DNA of 9,352 nucleotides from positions 1 through 9,352 of the forward strand of contig JASLHF010000158.1 in the NCBI GenBank assembly GCA_030152275.1. Reading direction: 5' to 3'. This document shows, piece by piece, positions 1 through 5,363 of the stretch. Numbering within the stretch: the stretch's first letter is position 1; each line of letters opens with the position of its first letter. The stretch comes from Acinetobacter sp. GTDB lineage: Bacteria; Pseudomonadota; Gammaproteobacteria; Pseudomonadales; Moraxellaceae. The notes below the pieces were generated by a model. That model did not search any database. It was not told where the DNA came from and worked only from the letters and a program-made list of their open reading frames with translations. Made by a program: the position numbers and the translations under genes.

Positions 1-1
1 A

Positions 2-142
2 GATTGCGTAACGCAATACGGAATGAGTATTGGTATGCGCAGTATGAAAACGCGGATGGAGCGCATGGGCGGTGTGCTGGAAATTTTCTCTGAAAAAGGC
101 AATACAGAGATTCATGTTCAGCTGCCGTTAAAATCCAGCTAG
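2..142 (+). CDS. C-terminal end of a NarL-type sensor histidine kinase (5' truncated by window edge)
   Basis: An open frame enters from the left edge and stops at TAG 140-142, giving 46 codons. The peptide contains YGMSIGMRSMKTRMERMGG, then VLEIFSEKGNTEIHVQLPL. This is the end of a GHKL ATPase domain: the G2-box-like glycines, the MRSMKTRMERMGG helix typical of HisKA_3 (NarX/DegS/LiaS-like) kinases, and the final beta strands ending in LPL. Such kinases autophosphorylate on histidine and pass the phosphate to a NarL/LuxR-type response regulator. The sensor and dimerisation domains lie outside the window, so signal and partner cannot be named. The gene converges on the RoxA-like gene. I see no terminator of its own before the hairpin at 411-442. 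Family assignment is fairly secure and the specific identity is unknown. Confidence 0.75.
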   Translation, partial: DCVTQYGMSIGMRSMKTRMERMGGVLEIFSEKGNTEIHVQLPLKSS

Positions 143-410
143 AGAGGCTTGCTTAGCGTTGCTTCTTTAATCAATCAGGTTTTGTTGCAATATTTGGATT
201 TGGTGTTCTTTTTGAAGGATGGTTGAGTGTGTGAAAGATGGATATTTGAGTTCTAAATTTTGATTTACTTTTGAATTTTAAAAATATACAAGATATTGAT
301 AGCTATAAAGTTGATGCCGTTTTTTAAGGATTTTCCAGTACATTTACTGTTAAAAGAAAGCTTAGGCTTGGGTTGAAGATCTGTCATTTAAAGGGCTGCA
401 CTTTGTAAAT
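143..410. other. AT-rich convergent intergenic spacer
   Basis: About 270 bases between the histidine kinase stop and the terminator of the RoxA-like gene (317 bases without a gene up to 459). The stretch is strongly AT-rich, with T- and A-rich runs. The only reading frames are very short (a 14-codon ATG frame is the clearest) and none has a convincing ribosome binding site. I see no tRNA-like fold, repeat or clear promoter. It is probably the 3' untranslated region of the kinase gene. Confidence 0.5.
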
Positions 411-442
411 AAAAAAATAGAGGGCATGGCGCCCTCTATTTT
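411..442 (-). terminator. Intrinsic terminator of the RoxA-like gene, probably bidirectional
   Basis: The arm AAAATAGAGGGC (414-425) pairs perfectly with GCCCTCTATTTT (431-442) around a 5-nt loop. On the minus strand the A-run 411-417 reads as a U-tract right after the hairpin, about 18 bases past the stop of the RoxA-like gene. On the plus strand the T-run at 439-442 is shorter, so the hairpin could also stop transcription coming from the kinase gene. Confidence 0.85.
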
Positions 443-459
443 ATAGCTGTTTATGTTGC

Positions 460-1629
460 TTATTCATCAGTATCCGATGGCAAGAGCATCAAGACTGATT
501 CATTCAGCAGCATCGCAATATCTTCTAAAATATCGGCATCATATAAGCGTTCATCTAAAGCTAAGCTTTGACCGTCTGCAATAGTTTTTAGATGTACAGC
601 GAACGCGTCTGAAATGCATAGACCTTCGCCATTGGCCCAAAACAAGATGTCGCCGTCTTGTTCTGTATAAAGCAAACGGGACGCAGGTTCTAGAATCAAT
701 TGATAGCCTTGATCCAGCGCTTCTTCTAGGTCACCCGTACCAATTTCTTCTGCTTCCGGAATATTCTCTGGATATTTAGGCTCAGACATCAAGCTGACAA
801 TGGCATCTTCAATAACGGTTGAATTTTGCAATTGCGCGAAGATTCTTTCTTTTAAATATTCCAGCTCATTTTGCGTGATTTGACCAATTGGACTTTGCTG
901 ATCACGGATGATATCCAATAGTGGATTTTTCAGCAGCTCATTTTCAGAGAATTTGTCGCATACGCGGTCCATCATATCTGTGACATTCGGCATGCGGAAA
1001 CCGAATGAATAGGTGAGGCAGTCATCTTCTGCTACGCCATAATGCGATAGGCCTGGCGGTACATAGAGTAAATCGCCCGGCGCCAGCACTTCATCAAAAT
1101 GCACATCCATTTCCGGCAGCAGCTTCAATGGCTGTCCTGCAACGAAATCTGTTTCAGCATCGCACATTTGACCCAGCTGCCAGCGGCGGTGGCCATAGCC
1201 TTGTACAAGGAAGACGTCATAAAAATCAAAATGTTTGCCTACAGAGCCGCCTTGAGGCGCATAAGACACCATGATGTCGTCACGGCGCCACTGCGGAATA
1301 AACGAAAATTTCTTCCATAACGAAGCAAGATCAAAAGAATAATGGTCGACTGCCTGCACCAATAGTGTCCAAAGTTTTGGCATCTTTTGGAAGTCGGCTT
1401 TGAGCAGTGGTGAGGTTTTAACTGACCATTGATTCGGATCGCGGTCTTTTTGTTTAATTAGGCGGGCAGTGATGTTCTCATCCAACGCCAGTTCCATAAC
1501 GTCATCAGGTTCAAGCAGGCCTGCAATGTCAGGCATTGCATTGCGAACAAGAAGCGGTTTTTTTTGCCAATATTCGGCAAGGAATTGTTCAGCGGTAATG
1601 CCGCCGAGGACGTCTAAAGCTTGGGTCAT
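460..1629 (-). CDS. roxA: JmjC/cupin 2-oxoglutarate oxygenase, RoxA/YcfD-like ribosomal protein uL16 arginine hydroxylase
   Basis: A 389-residue protein if started at ATG 1629 (MTQALDVLGG). A TTG four codons upstream also opens the frame but is less likely. Neither start has a clear Shine-Dalgarno sequence. The N-terminal half is a JmjC/cupin barrel. It carries the iron-binding HxD pair in GKHFDFYDVF (H133, D135 from this ATG) and the distal histidine in YVPPGLSHYG (H196), with GHRRWQLGQ in between, which fits the region supplying the 2-oxoglutarate-binding arginine. The C-terminal part is helical and acidic, like the dimerisation and winged-helix region of YcfD. In E. coli, YcfD hydroxylates an arginine of ribosomal protein L16 using Fe(II), O2 and 2-oxoglutarate. 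The family call rests on visible motifs and length, and the substrate is inferred from the family. The gene stands alone, divergent from the TetR gene, with its own terminator. Confidence 0.85.
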   Translation of the reverse strand: MTQALDVLGGITAEQFLAEYWQKKPLLVRNAMPDIAGLLEPDDVMELALDENITARLIKQKDRDPNQWSVKTSPLLKADFQKMPKLWTLLVQAVDHYSFDLASLWKKFSFIPQWRRDDIMVSYAPQGGSVGKHFDFYDVFLVQGYGHRRWQLGQMCDAETDFVAGQPLKLLPEMDVHFDEVLAPGDLLYVPPGLSHYGVAEDDCLTYSFGFRMPNVTDMMDRVCDKFSENELLKNPLLDIIRDQQSPIGQITQNELEYLKERIFAQLQNSTVIEDAIVSLMSEPKYPENIPEAEEIGTGDLEEALDQGYQLILEPASRLLYTEQDGDILFWANGEGLCISDAFAVHLKTIADGQSLALDERLYDADILEDIAMLLNESVLMLLPSDTDE

Positions 1630-1696
1630 GAAATTAACCAATCAAAATTTTCAATATTGTCGCTTGATCTGCATGAGGGAGCAAGCATCTTGAGCA

Positions 1697-1714
1697 TTTA
1701 CAGAATCCTGTAAA
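1697..1714. promoter_or_regulatory. Perfect 18-bp dyad, operator candidate
   Basis: TTTACAG (1697-1703), a 4-base centre, then CTGTAAA (1708-1714): a perfect 7-bp inverted repeat. It covers the predicted -10 and much of the spacer of the minus-strand promoter, where a bound dimer would block RNA polymerase. The size suits a TetR-type dimer and the divergent TetR gene is the obvious candidate ligand, but nothing in the sequence proves that pairing. Confidence 0.4.
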
Positions 1715-1725
1715 CCAACGGTCAA
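1697..1725 (-). promoter_or_regulatory. Predicted sigma-70 promoter for the RoxA-like gene
   Basis: Reading the minus strand, TTGACC (1725-1720, five of six matches to the -35 consensus) is followed after exactly 17 bases by TGTAAA (1702-1697, four of six matches to the -10 consensus). Transcription would begin near 1690, leaving a leader of about 60 bases before ATG 1629. The weak -10 is typical of a regulated promoter. Prediction only. Confidence 0.45.
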
Positions 1726-1893
1726 AAAAAGAAAAGATTGATTTGAGGCCATAAATAGATTTTAATAAAACAAACGAACGGTAGTTTTTTAAATTCACTT
1801 TGGCTTTTCGTGAATGTTTTACGGTGAGTTTGCCGGATTGCACACAAAGACTTTTGAATTGATAGCAGAATTGAATTGGGTAGGGATATGGCA

Positions 1894-2433
1894 ATGAGTA
1901 AAAGTACAGCAAGAATTATTCAAAACTCTGTGCAAGTATTTCGGCAGAAAGGTTTCAATGGCAGCAGTGTCAATGATATTGCCACAGCATCGGGACTGTT
2001 AAAGGGCAGTCTATACAGCCATTTTGCGAGCAAAGAAGAAATTTTACTGGAGGTCATTTCTGAAGTTGAAAAGAAATTCTTTCAAGCTATTGGTTTTGTG
2101 GATGGGACAGTGCCTCCGCCAGAACTTGATGCAGTCTTGGAAAAAACCGCCGGTTTTTTTATTCAGCATGAGTCATGCCTAATGGCCAACTTGCTGTCTG
2201 AGAGTTTGCCCGATGCGCCGAAACAGCGGTTGATTGATTTTTTTCTGAAATGGAAAGACTTGCTTAAAACCGTTATGCGACCGCAGATAGCGGAGAGAGA
2301 CAAGGAAAAATTTGCGCAAAATATCATTAGCCAATTTGAAGGCAATGTATTAATGATGAAAGTAATCAGCTCACCTAAACCGGTAAAAGACTGTCTGCAA
2401 AAACTGAAATTAGAATATACACAGCTGGCCTAA
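1894..2433 (+). CDS. TetR/AcrR-family transcriptional regulator
   Basis: I prefer ATG 1894 (179 residues, MSKSTARIIQ) because the AGGG at 1882-1885 then sits 8 bases upstream. ATG 1888 and TTG 1876 in the same frame are too close to it or overlap it. Residues about 5-50 are a textbook TetR DNA-binding domain: RIIQNSVQVFRQKGFNGSSV, DIATASGLLKGSLYSHF (the recognition helix region), then SKEEIL. The rest is the helical ligand and dimerisation domain. It includes HESCLMANLLSE (C95), which resembles the GCL-N-L-E segment that holds the sensor cysteine of NemR-type regulators. The gene is followed after 18 bases by the CxxC protein gene and then by the proA-like gene, so it probably autoregulates this operon. 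The ligand is unknown. Confidence 0.88.
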   Translation: MSKSTARIIQNSVQVFRQKGFNGSSVNDIATASGLLKGSLYSHFASKEEILLEVISEVEKKFFQAIGFVDGTVPPPELDAVLEKTAGFFIQHESCLMANLLSESLPDAPKQRLIDFFLKWKDLLKTVMRPQIAERDKEKFAQNIISQFEGNVLMMKVISSPKPVKDCLQKLKLEYTQLA

Positions 2434-2435
2434 AT

Positions 2436-2442
2436 AAAGGAG
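2436..2442 (+). promoter_or_regulatory. Shine-Dalgarno sequence of the 59-residue gene
   Basis: AAAGGAG lies 9 bases before ATG 2452, in the 18-base gap after the TetR stop. This strong site is the main reason to treat the following short frame as a translated gene. Confidence 0.7.
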
Positions 2443-2451
2443 CCGAATAAG

Positions 2452-2631
2452 ATGAAACAGAAAAAGAAAGTATATGACTTGATGGATGTGCGTGAAACAG
2501 GCAATGATGACACACTGATCTGCGATATTTGTGAAGATGAGGATGATGATTTGCATGTGCAAAGCACACAGCAAGTAAAAAAATCAGGACGATTTGAAGA
2601 ACTGCAGCGCAATGGTGCCCACAATGAATAA
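2452..2631 (+). CDS. 59-residue acidic CxxC protein, unknown function
   Basis: Not a family I recognise. The protein starts basic (MKQKKKVYDLMDV), then has TLICDICEDEDDDLHV with one CxxC pair (C24, C27) directly followed by an acidic run of glutamate and aspartate. It ends in KKSGRFEELQRNGAHNE. There is no signal peptide or membrane segment, so it should be cytosolic. A single CxxC could bind a metal across a dimer, be redox active, or be a degenerate zinc ribbon. Support for it being real: a strong AAAGGAG site, tight placement between tetR and proA, and an 8-base overlap of its end with the preferred proA start (ATG 2624; its stop is 2629-2631), which suggests translational coupling. Confidence 0.65.
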   Translation: MKQKKKVYDLMDVRETGNDDTLICDICEDEDDDLHVQSTQQVKKSGRFEELQRNGAHNE

Positions 2632-3961
2632 ATCTAATGATAGCCATGGGTCAGAACAGCAACTCGCTGCCTTAGATATGCAAAAGCTACTGTCTAGAAT
2701 GAAAGCAGCGTCTTCGGTTACTGCGCTTGCACCAAATTTAAAAAGTGAAATTTTGCTGAAAATTACAGATGAAATTACCCAGCATCAGCCGCAAATTATT
2801 GCCATAAGCCTGCAGGATTATGCTGCCGCGCAAGAGCAAAATGCCAGCAGTGAAATTTTAAGCCGATTGAAATTAGACGAGGCGAAGCTCAAAAGCTGCA
2901 TAGACGGTTTAAAAGGCTTGGCTGCTGCGGAAGATCCGGTGGGGAAAGTTCAGTTGGTGCGTGAGCTGGATGATGGACTGGTTCTGCAGAAAAAAACCTA
3001 TCCAATTGGCATCATTGCTGTGATTTTTGAAGCCCGGCCTGATGTGATTATACAAGTGGCAGGCTTGGCAATTAAAACGGGCAATTTCATGATATTGAAA
3101 CCCGGCAAAGAAGCATCGCAAACCTGCAGTTACCTGATGGCGCTGATTCATCGCGTGCTACTCAGGTTTAACGTACCTTTAGAGCTGCTGTGCTTGGTGC
3201 ATAGCCGGACAGATGTCGCGAAATTGCTGGCGATGGATGAATATATTGATTTGATTATCCCGCGCGGTTCAAAATCTTTGGTGCAATATATCGAACAAAA
3301 TACGCGCATTCCTGTAATGGGGCATGCAGATGGCATTTGCCATATCTATGCAGATTACGCGCTGACTGATTTTAAAAAAGCGATTCGGGTGATCATTGAC
3401 TCGAAAACGCAGTATCCGGCGGCCTGCAATGCAGTAGAAACGGTGCTGATTCATCGCAGTATTGATCCTGTATTTATAGAGGAGCTGGTGCGCGCATTAC
3501 AAGAGCATCATGTTCTGATTCAGGCTGATGCAGAAATCAGCCGCATCACGGGAGAAGATTTTCCTGTTCCAGCTTCTTGGCAGCAGGAATTTGGCAGTTT
3601 GCAGCTAAGTCTGCATTTGATCGATGGACTAGACCAAGCAGTCCAGCATATTAACTGTAATGGATCACAGCATACGGATTGTATTTTGACAGATAATTCA
3701 ATGCGCGCTATGCAGTTTATGCAGCAGGTGGATTCCGCCAATGTTTTTCATAACTGCTCAACACGTTTTGCTGACGGCTACCGCTATGGCTTTGGTGCAG
3801 AGGTGGGTATCAGCACACATAAAATTTTAGAACGCGGGCCAGTCGGTTTAGAAGGGTTAATGACTTATAAATATCATGTTGCTGGAGATTCGCATATTGT
3901 TGCGGATTACAGCGGTGTGGATGCCAAGCCTTATACGCATAAAACACTGATATCAGCCTAA
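2624..3961 (+). CDS. proA: ProA-like glutamate-5-semialdehyde dehydrogenase (gamma-glutamyl phosphate reductase), divergent form
   Basis: A 445-residue aldehyde dehydrogenase-superfamily protein when started at ATG 2624. TTG 2594 and ATG 2612 upstream are in frame but lie deeper inside the preceding gene. ProA reduces gamma-glutamyl phosphate to glutamate-5-semialdehyde with NADPH in proline synthesis. Visible ProA signatures: YPIGIIAVIFEARPDV (about 126-141), IIPRGSKSLV (211-220), IPVMGHADGICH (229-240), KTQYPAACNAVET with catalytic cysteine C268, GSQHTDCILT, CSTRFADGYRYGFGAEVGIS and ERGPVGLEGLMTYKY. Oddities: the usual glycine-rich RGGxE segment reads KPGKE (159-163), and the protein is longer than the common 417-421 residues at both ends. 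From memory, GHADGICH, SKTQYPAACN and the extended tail (DYSGVDAKPYTHK) resemble cyanobacterial and plant-type ProA/P5CS more than the usual gammaproteobacterial enzyme. No proB adjoins it. It may be a second, specialised paralogue. The family is secure, the exact role is not. Confidence 0.85.
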   Translation: MNKSNDSHGSEQQLAALDMQKLLSRMKAASSVTALAPNLKSEILLKITDEITQHQPQIIAISLQDYAAAQEQNASSEILSRLKLDEAKLKSCIDGLKGLAAAEDPVGKVQLVRELDDGLVLQKKTYPIGIIAVIFEARPDVIIQVAGLAIKTGNFMILKPGKEASQTCSYLMALIHRVLLRFNVPLELLCLVHSRTDVAKLLAMDEYIDLIIPRGSKSLVQYIEQNTRIPVMGHADGICHIYADYALTDFKKAIRVIIDSKTQYPAACNAVETVLIHRSIDPVFIEELVRALQEHHVLIQADAEISRITGEDFPVPASWQQEFGSLQLSLHLIDGLDQAVQHINCNGSQHTDCILTDNSMRAMQFMQQVDSANVFHNCSTRFADGYRYGFGAEVGISTHKILERGPVGLEGLMTYKYHVAGDSHIVADYSGVDAKPYTHKTLISA

Positions 3962-4152
3962 AAGGTATTTGCAGTCAGTTTTAATGGGTATTGTAGGACA
4001 ATATATTGATGCAGATACATTGAGCGGTATGCAATAAATGAATAAACAGCTAATACCATCTTGAGTATATAAAGGAGGCATAAACCTTCTCTATACACTT
4101 TGGGAAAAGATGGACATCCATTGAATTTTGAATAATTTTCAGTGCAGTTAAG

Positions 4153-4238
4153 GGGGGCCACGCTTTTAACCGCTGAGCATTTAAATGCTGGATCAAATGC
4201 CGGAGATAACTTGCGTCGGCTTGGCCCCCGTGTTTTTT
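4153..4238 (+). terminator. Long-range GC-rich stem with inner palindrome and T-run; likely terminator or structured RNA end
   Basis: GGGGGCCA (4153-4160) pairs perfectly with TGGCCCCC (4222-4229), which is followed by GTG and six T residues (4233-4238). The enclosed 61 bases contain the perfect palindrome AGCATTTAAATGCT (4176-4189). They also offer further short pairings: CGC 4161-4163 with GCG 4213-4215, and CCG 4170-4172 with CGG 4201-4203. A second AAATGC at 4195-4200 could compete for the GCATTT arm. A plain terminator rarely has so large a closing loop. It lies between the convergent proA-like and maf genes, and only the plus strand has the U-tract, so it most likely ends the proA transcript. 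Confidence 0.55.
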
Positions 4239-4247
4239 AACACTTAA

Positions 4248-4841
4248 TTAAGGCACTAAAATGTTTAGCTGCCGCAGAATATTGCATAGTTTGATCATCG
4301 GCATGCCCATGAGCGTGGTTTGGTCATGGCCCATCATTTCTTCAAACAAGCTGATGCCTAAGCTTTCACACTTAAAGCTGCCAGCGCAATGCAAAGGCTG
4401 CTCCATTTCGACATAGCGTTCAATTTCCGGCAGGCTTAATTTGCGGAATTTAACTTTATAGTGTTCGATGAGTGTCTGTTCAAAGCCGGTAGATTGCTGC
4501 TGAACACTGAGTGCGGTACTGAAATAAACAATTTTGTCAGAATTGGCCTGCAGCTGCTTGACTGCTTTTTCCGGGCTTAAAGGCTTGCCGATAAAAATAT
4601 CTGGCGCGCCTTCACGCCAAGCCACTTGGTCCGAGCCAATCACAATTGCGTCAGGGTGCTGTTCTGCAATACATTTAGCTTTTTCAAAAGCTAATCGCTT
4701 GGCTAAATCATCAGCGTGGCTTTCACCGCGTGGGGATTCGTCAATATTTGGCACAATAGACAGGTAATCAATTTGCAGGCGATCCATGAGATCTTTGCGG
4801 GTTTGGCTGCTGGATGCCAAAATGATTTGTTGAGTATTCAT
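4248..4841 (-). CDS. yceF: Maf-family nucleotide pyrophosphatase, YceF (m7GTP) subgroup
   Basis: A 197-residue protein started at ATG 4841 (MNTQQIILASSSQTRK). The frame stays open upstream but that part overlaps the DUF2237 gene. Family motifs in order: the N-terminal ILASSSQTRK phosphate-binding loop (7-16), VPNIDESPRGE (DE at 34-35), IGSDQVAW with catalytic D71, IGKPLSPEKAVKQL, and HCAGSFKCESLGISLFE (151-167). The GSFK-E-LGI segment marks the YceF subgroup, shown in E. coli to hydrolyse 7-methyl-GTP, as opposed to the YhdE (dTTP/UTP) subgroup. It probably cleans modified nucleotides from the pool. The start codon shares one base with the stop of the upstream DUF2237 gene (TAATG), so translation is likely coupled. 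Confidence 0.88.
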   Translation of the reverse strand: MNTQQIILASSSQTRKDLMDRLQIDYLSIVPNIDESPRGESHADDLAKRLAFEKAKCIAEQHPDAIVIGSDQVAWREGAPDIFIGKPLSPEKAVKQLQANSDKIVYFSTALSVQQQSTGFEQTLIEHYKVKFRKLSLPEIERYVEMEQPLHCAGSFKCESLGISLFEEMMGHDQTTLMGMPMIKLCNILRQLNILVP

Positions 4842-5224
4842 TACACTGCATATTCCATAAGTACATTGAGCGGTACATAAGACAGTACGGCTTGATGACA
4901 TGCTTGTATTTTAATAGGCGGGGCGATGCCGGCTTGGTACGCCTCCACCCAGCGGGTCACACAGATACACCAAAAGTCACCGGGCTGCAGGCCTGGAAAT
5001 CCGACTTCCGGCAGTGGTGTGATGAGATCATTGCCCGTTTTTTGGGAAAAGTTCAAAAATTCAGAAGTCATTTGCGCGCACATGGTGTGCTGCCCTAAAT
5101 CTGTGGCTGCCGTATGGCAAAACCCGTTGCGGAAATATCCGGTAATCGGGTCAAAACAGCAGCTGGCCAAAGGCTCGCCTAAAACATTTAAACGGTTAAT
5201 ATTTGGATCGGGATGAATGGACAT
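4841..5224 (-). CDS. DUF2237 family protein
   Basis: A 127-residue protein from ATG 5224 (MSIHPDPNINRL), which matches the usual size of this family. The frame extends upstream only to a TTG at 5293, in the region where a promoter is expected. It matches DUF2237 along its length: NVLGEPLASCCFDPITGYFRNGFC, TDLGQHTMCAQMTSEFL, GNDLITPLPEVGFPGLQPGD, FWCICVTRWVEA and the C-terminal VPLNVLMEYAV. Conserved cysteines include C22/C23, C36, C49 and the CxC at C86/C88, which suggests metal binding or thiol chemistry. The family has no established biochemical function that I know of. It is cytosolic with no signal peptide. Its stop overlaps the maf start, so the two are probably one operon. The Shine-Dalgarno sequence is weak (AAAGA at 5239-5235). 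Confidence 0.82.
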   Translation of the reverse strand: MSIHPDPNINRLNVLGEPLASCCFDPITGYFRNGFCHTAATDLGQHTMCAQMTSEFLNFSQKTGNDLITPLPEVGFPGLQPGDFWCICVTRWVEAYQAGIAPPIKIQACHQAVLSYVPLNVLMEYAV

Positions 5225-5245
5225 AAGCGCTGAATCTTTAGGGGG

Positions 5246-5296
5246 CTTTTGCCTATGATAGCAAAAGTTTGTGTTTACATGCCTTTTCTGCAAAAG
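5246..5296. promoter_or_regulatory. Repeated CTTTTGC/GCAAAAG 7-mer in the divergent region
   Basis: CTTTTGC (5246-5252) and GCAAAAG (5261-5267) form a 7-bp inverted repeat around ctatgata. A third copy, GCAAAAG, lies at 5290-5296, 29 bases from the second. On the minus strand the loop reads TATCAT, a good -10 hexamer for the DUF2237 gene, though I find no good -35. On the plus strand CATAAT (5314-5319) and TAAAAT (5324-5329) are possible -10 elements for pgk. A regulator binding these repeats could affect both directions. Prediction only. Confidence 0.3.
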
Positions 5297-5363
5297 AAGC
5301 TAACCTTTTTCTGCATAATCATTTAAAATCTCCGCGTTTTGATATCAATAAAGAGAGCAATAC

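Noticed and set aside
1634..1912. 92-codon minus-strand frame across the divergent roxA/tetR region
   Set aside because: It covers the predicted promoter and dyad and the start of tetR. Its composition looks like translated AT-rich spacer.
3958..4161. 67-codon minus-strand frame in the proA-maf spacer
   Set aside because: It overlaps the left arm of the GC-rich stem, lacks a Shine-Dalgarno sequence, and the product has no recognisable feature.
4152..4243. Integron attC-like recombination site
   Set aside because: The long inverted repeat recalls attC, but I do not find the paired RYYYAAC and GTTRRRY core sites at the two ends, and there is no integrase or cassette array.
4926..5216. 96-codon plus-strand frame opposite the DUF2237 gene
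   Set aside because: The minus-strand reading matches the DUF2237 family along its full length, so the plus-strand frame is a shadow.
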